Assembly (NCBI GenBank): GCA_964486685.1
Contig: CAZAOE010000033.1
Location: 1 to 6,773, forward strand
Direction of reading: 5' to 3'
Source: JAIOTH01 sp964486685
Lineage (GTDB): Bacteria; Patescibacteriota; Patescibacteriia; UBA1558; S5-K13
Length of the DNA stretch: 6,773 bases
A program made the translations under genes and the position numbers. The notes beneath the pieces were generated by a model. It searched no databases and was not told where the DNA came from. It saw only the letters and a program-made list of their open reading frames with translations. This document shows, piece by piece, positions 1 through 4,987 of the stretch. Position 1 is the stretch's first letter; every line of letters starts with the position of its first letter.

Positions 1-102
1 AATTAATGATTTTGGTAAATTTAGAGTGTTACCTATGTATCTCATCTTCTTCAGACCTAAAAACTTAATTTGTCAAGAAAATTTTAGGAATATTAAAAAC
101 TC

Positions 103-111
103 TGTTATACT
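103..111 (+). promoter_or_regulatory. Extended -10 promoter for the DUF1622 gene
   Basis: TGT directly precedes TATACT (106-111), giving an extended -10 element, and the predicted transcript start near 118 leaves a leader of about 20 nt before the ATG at 139. No good -35 hexamer sits 16-18 nt upstream; TTGTCA at 70-75 is about 30 nt away, which is too far. The rest of 1-138 shows no supportable gene. Confidence 0.4.
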
Positions 112-138
112 AATTATATAAATATTAAAAAAATAAAA

Positions 139-456
139 ATGCTTGAACTAAACATTTCATTATTAATCAAATCCTTTGGCCTTGTAATTGAATATATCGG
201 CGTAATTGCTGTTATTATTTCTGTTTTTATGGCTTTAATTCAATTACCTAATAAAAAATATACTCGCGATGATGTCCGGGCTGAATTTGCTAGAAATCTT
301 ATTTTTGGCTTGGATTTTATAATTGCCGCTGATATATTATTGGTAACTGTAGCTAATAATTTAACTGAAGTCCTCCAGTTGGGAGGAATCGTTATTATTA
401 GAGTTTTATTGGCTTATTCTCTAAGAAAAGAGATTTTTTGGCTAAAAAAGAAATAA
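139..456 (+). CDS. DUF1622 family small membrane protein
   Basis: A 105-residue protein that matches the DUF1622 pattern of small integral membrane proteins; no biochemical role is known for the family. Three hydrophobic segments are visible at about residues 13-35, 53-71 and 80-94. The conserved core is the 'RAEFARNLIFGLDFIIAADIL' region (about 47-67), followed by a final helix ending in 'RVLLAYSLRKEIFWLKKK', whose basic end suggests a cytoplasmic C-terminus. The length is close to that expected for the family. No Shine-Dalgarno sequence precedes the ATG; the upstream bases are nearly all A and T. The gene stands alone on this strand, and its stop lies 19 nt from the stop of the convergent PHP gene. 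No hairpin terminator is visible in that gap. Confidence 0.85.
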   Translation: MLELNISLLIKSFGLVIEYIGVIAVIISVFMALIQLPNKKYTRDDVRAEFARNLIFGLDFIIAADILLVTVANNLTEVLQLGGIVIIRVLLAYSLRKEIFWLKKK

Positions 457-475
457 TATTTATTTTTTAGAAAAT

Positions 476-1351
476 TTATTTATTTCTGTTATTAAAATTT
501 TTAAAGGATTCTTTAAGTACAAAAATATTTTCTTTTCTAAAATACCTTTCTTTGCGCTTAATAAACCCTTCGAATATAATAATAAAAAAATCATAAACTA
601 AAGATTTAAAATGTATTCTGGTTCGACTCCTAAAAACCTTACCGTGGTTATTGACTAATAAATTAAAGGCCTGAATTTCGGTTTTAATTTCTTGATTGCT
701 ATTAATTTTTAAATGTGTTCCTAAATTATGAAAATGATGCGCATCAGAACCAGCTGCAAAAAATTTAATCTGCTGATAATTATTTTTAGATAAATTCCGA
801 GAACGATTAATCATTTTAGCCGTTTTCTTAAAAACATTTTTATAAAAAGGAAATTTATCTAAAAAAAGATAAACATTATCTAATGCCCCCAAGGTTAATT
901 CTATGGCCTGCAGTCTTTTTAAAGCATGTTCATAAGCCCCCTGACCCATATTTTTAGCCACTGAACTATAACCAATAAAATAAGGATGGGTTACAAAAGC
1001 ATATAAACCCGGATGGGTTAAAACAAAATCAATTAATTCATAATAGCTTAATTTAAAAGCCCTTAATTCTTTATAATTATAAATACTTTCGTCTTTGGAG
1101 AAAACTACTGTATCAATGCCTTCCTTGCTAATATGCTCCATCCCTGGAAAACAAAAAATATGCTGTGGCTGAGTTTGCTTCATTAATTGATAAGTTCTTT
1201 GTGCCTCTTTAAAGACATGCTCCGTAATGATTACGCAATTTAAATTATTTTTTCGAATATATTTCCACCATTTTAAGCACTTTTTTAAAGCTCTTTGCTG
1301 ATTTTTTGGCAAATAAGGATGAAAATGATAATCAACTCTTAATCTCTTCAT
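476..1351 (-). CDS. PHP-domain metal-dependent phosphoesterase
   Basis: A 291-residue protein of the PHP (polymerase and histidinol phosphatase) superfamily, which uses a cluster of two or three metal ions to hydrolyse phosphoesters. The metal-ligand motifs occur in the right order: H9-x-H11 ('DYHFHPYLP'), T43-E44-H45, E72 in 'PGMEHIS', H122 in 'VTHPY', and D203/H205 in 'GSDAHHFHNLG'. E151 in 'AIELTLG' is a further candidate. All expected catalytic motifs are present, so it is probably active, but PHP substrates vary widely (histidinol phosphate, oligonucleotides, nucleotides) and cannot be told from the motifs. Residues about 240-291 form a basic tail with a hydrophobic stretch ('LVYDFFIIIFEGFI') outside the PHP core. 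There is no signal peptide, so it is likely cytoplasmic. It is transcribed alone, divergently from the tspO-like gene, and no Shine-Dalgarno sequence precedes the ATG. Confidence 0.85.
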   Translation of the reverse strand: MKRLRVDYHFHPYLPKNQQRALKKCLKWWKYIRKNNLNCVIITEHVFKEAQRTYQLMKQTQPQHIFCFPGMEHISKEGIDTVVFSKDESIYNYKELRAFKLSYYELIDFVLTHPGLYAFVTHPYFIGYSSVAKNMGQGAYEHALKRLQAIELTLGALDNVYLFLDKFPFYKNVFKKTAKMINRSRNLSKNNYQQIKFFAAGSDAHHFHNLGTHLKINSNQEIKTEIQAFNLLVNNHGKVFRSRTRIHFKSLVYDFFIIIFEGFIKRKERYFRKENIFVLKESFKNFNNRNK

Positions 1352-1395
1352 TGTTTATTTTTTAAAAATTAGCTAAAATTAAAATAACAATACTT

Positions 1396-1422
1396 ATTAT
1401 AGCTTAAAAATACTTTATTCAA
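1396..1422 (-). promoter_or_regulatory. Possible promoter of the PHP gene
   Basis: Read leftwards, TATAAT (1401-1396) is a consensus -10, and TTGAAT (1422-1417) is a plausible -35, though the 15-nt spacer is short. The predicted start near 1389 gives a leader of about 38 nt. The 75-nt divergent gap must also hold the promoter of the rightward tspO-like gene, for which I see no clear hexamers. Confidence 0.35.
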
Positions 1423-1426
1423 AAAT

Positions 1427-1885
1427 ATGAAAAAACCATTTTTATTCCTAATTTCAATTTTAATTTGTTCATCAACAGGATTCATCGGTTCTTTGTTTAC
1501 TGCTCCTAATATTGGAACCTGGTATACTAATTTAATTAAACCTAATTTTAATCCTCCTAATTGGATATTTTCTCCAGTTTGGACAGGGTTATTTATTTTA
1601 ATGGGCATTTCTCTATTTTTAATCTTAAAAATTAAAAATAATCAGCAGGCCCTATTTTTATTTGCTCTGCAATTGATTTTAAATATTGCTTGGTCATTTC
1701 TTTTCTTTCAGCTACAAAATCCTTTACTTGCTTTTATGGAAATTCTGGTTTTATTATTATTAATAATTTTAACTATTTTAAAATTTTATAAATTAAATAA
1801 GCTTGCCACCTATCTTTTGCTTCCTTATTTATTTTGGGTTAGTTTTGCGACAATTTTAAATTTTGCTATCTATAGATTAAATTAA
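1427..1885 (+). CDS. tspO: TspO/MBR family tryptophan-rich membrane protein
   Basis: A 152-residue protein of the TspO/MBR (peripheral benzodiazepine receptor) family, integral membrane proteins that bind porphyrins and other lipophilic ligands and are linked to stress and tetrapyrrole handling. The family signature follows the first helix: 'TWYTNLIKPNFNPPNWIFSP' at 31-50, then VWTGLFILMG. Later motifs are 'LNIAWSFLFF' (about 85-94) and 'PYLFWVSFATILNFAIYRLN' (133-152), matching the usual TspO C-terminus. Five hydrophobic helices can be placed, as expected, and the length is typical (about 150-160). The next gene starts 7 nt after its stop, so the two are probably cotranscribed. There is no Shine-Dalgarno sequence before the ATG. 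The physiological ligand in this organism is unknown. Confidence 0.92.
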   Translation: MKKPFLFLISILICSSTGFIGSLFTAPNIGTWYTNLIKPNFNPPNWIFSPVWTGLFILMGISLFLILKIKNNQQALFLFALQLILNIAWSFLFFQLQNPLLAFMEILVLLLLIILTILKFYKLNKLATYLLLPYLFWVSFATILNFAIYRLN

Positions 1886-1892
1886 TAAAATT

Positions 1893-2483
1893 ATGAAAAA
1901 AATAATCATTATAATTTTAATACTTTTAATTGGATTTTTAATCGGATTTAGTTTAATTCAAGACAAAAAACAAACCGAGATTAAAAACCAACAAAATCTA
2001 GCAACAGAGCAAATTTCTGCTGAACAAAAACTAAAACTAAACAAATACCTTCAAGAAAATATATCTCAATTATCCCCGGAAAAGGAGGTCTTGGGTGGTA
2101 AATTTTATATTACTGATATTAAATATCAAAATAATACTCAAGCCATTATTGAATATGAAGATGGGCATATTGCCTTAAAAGCAGAAATAGCTTTTAAAAT
2201 TGAAAACGAACAAATAGAAATAATAAGCTTTGAATTAATAAATGAAAACGGTGTTATTATTACTGATGAACATATGAAATGTACTTCTCATGATGAATGC
2301 ATGCCTCTACCAGGATGCCATTCTTATGAATGTATAAATAAAAAATATGCTGACTATTATCAGCAACCAGATGCTTGTACTATGATTTATGATAATTGTG
2401 CTGCCTATGAAAATAAAGATTGTCTATGTCAACAAGGCCTTTGTTTTAATGAAAATTTAATGAGTTCAGAATGTAGCCAATAA
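1893..2483 (+). CDS. Exported cysteine-rich protein of unknown function
   Basis: A 196-residue protein. Residues 4-22 form a hydrophobic segment after MKK, read as an uncleaved signal anchor or signal peptide; no lipobox cysteine follows, so it is not a classic lipoprotein. Residues about 40-120 ('LSPEKEVLGGKFYITDIKYQ', then 'IEYEDGHIALKAEIAFKI') look like a small beta-rich domain and contain no cysteine. All ten cysteines (130, 136, 142, 147, 162, 169, 177, 179, 184, 194) lie in the last 67 residues, with C-x5-C-x5-C-x4-C spacing and then CLCQQGLC. This resembles small disulfide-stabilised 'eight-cysteine cluster' domains of exported bacterial proteins, a resemblance I cannot confirm here. 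It is probably in an operon with tspO (7-nt gap). Function is unknown; the domain is expected outside the cytoplasmic membrane. Confidence 0.8.
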   Translation: MKKIIIIILILLIGFLIGFSLIQDKKQTEIKNQQNLATEQISAEQKLKLNKYLQENISQLSPEKEVLGGKFYITDIKYQNNTQAIIEYEDGHIALKAEIAFKIENEQIEIISFELINENGVIITDEHMKCTSHDECMPLPGCHSYECINKKYADYYQQPDACTMIYDNCAAYENKDCLCQQGLCFNENLMSSECSQ

Positions 2484-2492
2484 AAGTTATTT

Positions 2493-2516
2493 AAAAAATC
2501 CCGCTGAACGGGATTT
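2493..2516 (-). terminator. Rho-independent terminator after the pilin gene
   Basis: A perfect 8-bp stem (2496-2503 with 2509-2516, AAATCCCG/CGGGATTT) closes a 5-nt loop. Read leftwards, the stem runs into six to seven T residues, about 22 nt after the pilin stop. Rightwards it follows the cysteine-rich gene stop by 12 nt but lacks a T-run, so it may serve both convergent units, and best serves the leftward one. Confidence 0.75.
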
Positions 2517-2537
2517 AAAAAATATTTCTTGAAAAAC

Positions 2538-3143
2538 TTACTCAAAATCTCCTACTAAATAATCGTATTGACCAGCAAAATTTGTATAAATGCCACAACT
2601 AGGTATCTGATTATTTGGATTAGGGCGGTCAGTAGCTGAAAACGATTCTAAATTAGTAACTCCTAAAATATAACTAGGCCCTAAAGATACACCACAATTA
2701 TGTTCATCGGCTGCGTATCTTCTATAAAAATAATACATACCCTCTTCTTGACTATTTACTGGATCAAGCGGTGTTGCTTGTAAATATCCACCTATTACTA
2801 AATCTTTTAAAAAATTACCCCTATAACTATATTCAAATTCCGGATCAATTGGAGTTGGAGTATCAGATGCTAAAGCCTCAGGAATACTAAAAAAATTTTT
2901 ATGCTTTTGTTCTTTAAAATTAAACAAAACCGCAACCTCTTCCACATATTGGTTATTATCAAGATAATACAAATCTAAGGCCCTTCTAATAACAGCTATA
3001 TCTGAATATCTTTTAGCGTCTCTAGCTTTAGCCCTGGCCGAGCTCAAAGAAACAATTGCCAAAGTACTTAAAAGACCTATTATAGATATAACTACCAATA
3101 ATTCAATCAAAGTGAAGGCCTTTTTATTTTTACATTTCTTCAT
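2538..3143 (-). CDS. Type IV pilin-like prepilin (N-terminal methylation motif)
   Basis: A 201-residue class III signal protein. After a short basic leader (MKKCKNKKA) comes the prepilin peptidase site A9|F10, then FTLIELLVVISIIGLLSTLAI with the conserved Glu at mature position 5 (E14). The -1 residue is Ala instead of the usual Gly. The N-terminal helix continues with 'ARAKARDAKRYSDIAVIRRA', a run very common in CPR pilins, then 'LDLYYLDNNQY'. The globular part (about 65-201) has C150 and C183, which could form a disulfide, and an aromatic segment 'GMYYFYRRYAADEHNC'. It is probably a subunit or minor pilin of a type IV pilus or pseudopilus used for adhesion, motility or DNA uptake; assembly genes are not in the window. 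The start overlaps the end of the upstream gene by 14 nt, implying translational coupling. Confidence 0.9.
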   Translation of the reverse strand: MKKCKNKKAFTLIELLVVISIIGLLSTLAIVSLSSARAKARDAKRYSDIAVIRRALDLYYLDNNQYVEEVAVLFNFKEQKHKNFFSIPEALASDTPTPIDPEFEYSYRGNFLKDLVIGGYLQATPLDPVNSQEEGMYYFYRRYAADEHNCGVSLGPSYILGVTNLESFSATDRPNPNNQIPSCGIYTNFAGQYDYLVGDFE

Positions 3144-3417
3144 GCTCTTTTAAATATTTTATAAAATCATCTGGGGAAATAAACTTTTCTTCTTCAATAT
3201 TTTCTTTTTTAAACAAAAGAAATCCTATAACAATCCAGGAAATTATCATAATAACAATATAAATAATGCTCAATTTCTTTTTGGATAATTTTTTCTTTTT
3301 GGGTTTTTGATTTTGGTTTTGCTGTCTTTGCTCTATAACATCATCAAAAACATGACTAAAATCTATATCTGACTTTGATTCCTTATTAATTTGATTTTTT
3401 TGATAATTTTCTTGCAT
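3130..3417 (-). CDS. Small single-pass membrane protein upstream of the pilin
   Basis: A 95-residue protein of unknown function. Residues 1-48 are hydrophilic, Gln/Asn-rich and then strongly basic ('KPKKKKLSKKKLS'). One transmembrane segment covers about 50-69 (IIYIVIMIISWIVIGFLLF). The last 26 residues are acidic ('KENIEEEKFISPDDFIKYL', ending EHEEM). The positive-inside rule puts the N-terminus in the cytoplasm and the short acidic tail outside. The stop codon lies inside the pilin gene (14-nt overlap), so the two are cotranscribed, and a pilus-related role is a reasonable inference from position only. The -10 element lies 6 nt before the ATG, which predicts a leaderless transcript. I recognise no family. 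Confidence 0.75.
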   Translation of the reverse strand: MQENYQKNQINKESKSDIDFSHVFDDVIEQRQQNQNQKPKKKKLSKKKLSIIYIVIMIISWIVIGFLLFKKENIEEEKFISPDDFIKYLKEHEEM

Positions 3418-3423
3418 ATTTAT

Positions 3424-3429
3424 ATTATA
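3424..3429 (-). promoter_or_regulatory. -10 element of the pilin unit, predicted leaderless
   Basis: Read leftwards, a consensus TATAAT (3429-3424) is followed by exactly 6 nt and then the ATG at 3417, so the usual +1 coincides with the A of the start codon. The -35 region is only a T-run (around 3447-3454), so the promoter is weak or depends on an activator. Confidence 0.5.
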
Positions 3430-3460
3430 TCAAAATATTTAAACTAAAAAAACACTTACC

Positions 3461-3489
3461 TTGACTAAATAGTATTTTACAATTATAAT
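3461..3489 (+). promoter_or_regulatory. Promoter of tRNA-Leu
   Basis: TTGACT (3461-3466), a 17-nt spacer and consensus TATAAT (3484-3489). The predicted start near 3496 is only about 4 nt before the mature tRNA 5' end at 3500, giving a very short 5' trailer for RNase P. Confidence 0.8.
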
Positions 3490-3499
3490 AATTAAACTT

Positions 3500-3584
3500 G
3501 CCGGAGTGGTGGAATTGGTAGACACGCATGGTTTAGGACCATGTGCCGTAAGGCGTGGGGGTTCAAGTCCCTTCTCCGGCACCA
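3500..3584 (+). tRNA. tRNA-Leu (anticodon UAG)
   Basis: An 85-nt class II tRNA. The acceptor stem GCCGGAG (3500-3506) pairs with CTCCGGC (3574-3580); the discriminator base is A3581 and CCA is encoded (3582-3584). The anticodon stem CATGG/CCATG encloses the loop TTTAGGA, with anticodon TAG at 3534-3536, reading CUA. The long variable arm has a GCC/GGC stem with a GTAA loop, as expected for leucine tRNAs. The T arm GGGGG-TTCAAGT-CCCTT includes two G-U pairs. There is no intron. G36 and G37 (3536-3537) make it an expected substrate of TrmD, which is encoded nearby. It has its own promoter. Confidence 0.97.
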
Positions 3585-3710
3585 TAAACCATTCGCTTCA
3601 CTCAGGTTTATGGCACCGCCAAAAACAAAAGCGAACAAAAAATAATTTACTGTTTTAAATAAAAAATGGTTTATGTAGTGAACCCGAACCAAGGGTGAGT
3701 GGTTCACTAC
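3582..3710 (+). repeat. Cluster of inverted repeats after tRNA-Leu
   Basis: Several complementary arms lie in the gene-free stretch 3585-3851. CCATAAACC (3582-3590, including the tRNA CCA end) is complementary to GGTTTATGG (3605-3613). A longer form, 3583-3593, is complementary over 11 bp to 3665-3675, and the adjoining CGCTT (3594-3598) to AAGCG (3629-3633). A separate perfect 10-bp pair, GTAGTGAACC (3675-3684) with GGTTCACTAC (3701-3710), follows directly. The first arm can pair with only one partner at a time. GGCACC from the tRNA end recurs at 3612-3617. No coding region is supported here. It could be a structured RNA tail, or the scar of an insertion at the tRNA. Confidence 0.6.
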
Positions 3711-3817
3711 TGTTATATAATTCAAAATCCAAACCTATAAACATTCCTCTAACTCAAATTCATGAAACTTCCATAAATATTATTTATAACTCCATTTAAG
3801 AAACAGTTTTAAAATCA

Positions 3818-3838
3818 TTGAGCTTAGCTCGATTTTTT
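3818..3838 (+). terminator. Terminator-like hairpin at the end of the tRNA-Leu unit
   Basis: A 6-bp stem with one T-G pair (3818-3823 with 3827-3832), loop TTA, and then six T residues (3833-3838). It is oriented to end rightward transcription from the tRNA-Leu promoter, about 340 nt from the predicted start. The T-run is weak in the trmD direction, so it would serve trmD poorly. Confidence 0.55.
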
Positions 3839-3851
3839 ATTTACTTAAAAT

Positions 3852-4502
3852 TTATAAAGACCCACTTTTTCTTTTACGCCACTTTTCAATTTCAGCATGG
3901 TTTCCAGAAATTAAAACTGCAGGTACTTTATATTTTTTTCTTTTAAATTTAAAAATTTCTGGCCGAGTGTATTGTGGATATTCTTTAAAATTATCAGTAA
4001 AGGATTCAATTTTTAATGACTCTGCATTACCCAAAACACCCTTAATTAATCTAGCTGTAGAATCAATAATCATCGCTACAGCTAATTCACTATTAGATAA
4101 AACAAAACTGCCCAAAGAAATTTTCTCATCAACAAATTTATCAACTCGAGCGTCAATTCCTTCATAATATCCATTAATAAAAATAATCTGGTTTAATTTA
4201 GAAAATTTTCCAGCCAATTTTTGATTATATAATTTTCCTTTAGGATCTAATAAAATAACTTTGAAATTTTTCTTTTTTTTAATTGATTCTATTGCCTTAA
4301 TAATGGGCTCTGCCTTTAAAATCATTCCTGGCCCACCTCCATAAGGAGTGTCGTCAACACTACGATGTTTATCATTAGTAAAATTTCTTAAATTATGATA
4401 ATTAATCTTAATCTTCTTTTTTTCTAAAGCTCGACCAATAATACTCTCTTGATAATAAGAGCTCAAAAGTTCTGGAAAAATTGTGATAATATCATACTGC
4501 AT
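3852..4502 (-). CDS. trmD: tRNA (guanine-N1)-methyltransferase TrmD
   Basis: A 216-residue SPOUT-family enzyme that methylates N1 of G37 in tRNAs with G36-G37, using S-adenosylmethionine, and so prevents +1 frameshifting. Signatures seen: 'MQYDIITIFPELL' start, 'DDTPYGGGPGM' (50-60), 'GYYEGIDARV' (111-120) with the arginine thought to take part in catalysis (R119), 'IDSTARLIKGVLGN' (146-159), and 'PQYTRPEIF' to 'GNHAEIEKWR' (176-209). It ends soon after that last motif, shorter than the usual 230-250 residues. The family loop GDYVL(S/T)GGELP reads GSFVLSNSELA (131-141): the proposed general-base Asp (Asp169 in Haemophilus influenzae) is Ser132 and Gly-Gly is Asn-Ser. The gene lies 109 nt after khpA, with its own predicted promoter; rpsP and rimM, its usual neighbours, are absent. 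Confidence 0.95.
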   Translation of the reverse strand: MQYDIITIFPELLSSYYQESIIGRALEKKKIKINYHNLRNFTNDKHRSVDDTPYGGGPGMILKAEPIIKAIESIKKKKNFKVILLDPKGKLYNQKLAGKFSKLNQIIFINGYYEGIDARVDKFVDEKISLGSFVLSNSELAVAMIIDSTARLIKGVLGNAESLKIESFTDNFKEYPQYTRPEIFKFKRKKYKVPAVLISGNHAEIEKWRKRKSGSL

Positions 4503-4508
4503 AATCTA

Positions 4509-4537
4509 AATATACCAATAATAAAATTAATTTACAA
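4509..4537 (-). promoter_or_regulatory. trmD promoter, predicted leaderless
   Basis: Read leftwards, TTGTAA (4537-4532), a 17-nt spacer and TATATT (4514-4509). Exactly 6 nt separate the -10 from the ATG at 4502, so the expected +1 is the A of the start codon. No ribosome binding site is present. Confidence 0.55.
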
Positions 4538-4564
4538 TTTTATTTCATACAAACTTATTCATTA

Positions 4565-4600
4565 AAACAAAAAATCCCCATTAAAGAAGATTTTTTGTTT
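4565..4600 (-). terminator. AT-rich hairpin between khpA and trmD
   Basis: A perfect 12-bp stem (4565-4576 with 4589-4600) closes a 12-nt loop, starting 12 nt after the khpA stop. Read leftwards, the 3' arm carries GATTTTTTGTTTT, so the T-run is part of the stem. It is plausible as a terminator or attenuator for khpA that uncouples it from trmD. Confidence 0.55.
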
Positions 4601-4611
4601 ATGAGAAGATT

Positions 4612-4932
4612 TTATAACTTTAAGTCTTCTACTTCGTCTGTAGCTGGTGCTTCTTCTCTGTGTTTAGGAGCTGGTCTTTCAGTTCCTTCTGGTTGGTTAA
4701 TCTTAAGATTAACTCTAGCACTGTTTTTAGCACCTACTACTCTAAGCAACGTTCTAATTGCTCTGGCAGTATTACCACTTCTACCGATAATTTGACCCAT
4801 GTCCTCTGGATCAACATCAAGAGTTAATAATACTCCCATTTCGTCGACACTGCGGTCAACTTTTACCTTGTCTGGTTTATCAACAAGGAATTTTACCATA
4901 GCTTCTAAGAACTGTTTGTCTGCATCTGCCAT
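4612..4932 (-). CDS. khpA: KH-domain RNA-binding protein KhpA (YlqC family)
   Basis: A 106-residue protein of the KhpA/YlqC family, single-KH RNA-binding proteins that in Gram-positive bacteria pair with KhpB/Jag and bind many RNAs, affecting cell division and small-RNA function. The start 'ADADKQFLEAMVKFLVDKPD' fits the family, and the KH GxxG loop is clear in 'IIGRSGNTARAIRTLLR' (G50-R51-S52-G53). The KH core ends near residue 80; residues 81-106 add a Pro/Glu-rich acidic tail ('EGTERPAPKHREEAPATDEV') beyond the usual length of about 76-80. In many bacteria khpA sits in rpsP-khpA-rimM-trmD; here only trmD follows and the 16S rRNA gene lies divergently upstream. A strong promoter, a palindrome and a leader hairpin precede it. 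No strong Shine-Dalgarno sequence is seen. Confidence 0.93.
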   Translation of the reverse strand: MADADKQFLEAMVKFLVDKPDKVKVDRSVDEMGVLLTLDVDPEDMGQIIGRSGNTARAIRTLLRVVGAKNSARVNLKINQPEGTERPAPKHREEAPATDEVEDLKL

Positions 4933-4963
4933 TTCTTTGCTGTTATTTCTTAAATTTTCAATC

Positions 4964-4981
4964 TACTACCTGTTGGTAGTA
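4964..4981 (-). promoter_or_regulatory. Hairpin at the predicted 5' end of khpA mRNA
   Basis: Read leftwards, TACTACC (4981-4975) pairs perfectly with GGTAGTA (4970-4964) around the loop AACA. The stem begins at or next to the +1 predicted from the khpA -10 (about 4981). Such a 5'-terminal stem can protect an mRNA from 5'-end-dependent decay; a protein-binding role is also possible. Confidence 0.55.
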
Positions 4982-4987
4982 TATAAA

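Noticed and set aside
1..121. Stop-free rightward frame from the window edge to TAA at 119-121, and a leftward frame from ATG at 45 to the edge (MRYIGNTLNLPKSLI)
   Set aside because: Either could be a fragment of a real gene, but both are too short and unremarkable to support, and open frames of this length arise by chance.
3492..3725. Leftward open frame of 77 codons across tRNA-Leu, with 'CRRRDLNPHALRHMVL'
   Set aside because: This is the familiar translation of the antisense strand of a leucine tRNA, often mis-annotated as a protein; the tRNA explains the sequence.
3585..3851. CRISPR array or integrated element after the tRNA
   Set aside because: The repeats are few, short and inverted, not evenly spaced direct repeats, and no integrase or cas gene is present. 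A small insertion scar cannot be excluded.
139..4932. Recoded UGA, as in some CPR groups (Gracilibacteria, SR1)
   Set aside because: All eight genes end in TAA and none needs an in-frame TGA to be read through, so the standard bacterial code is sufficient.
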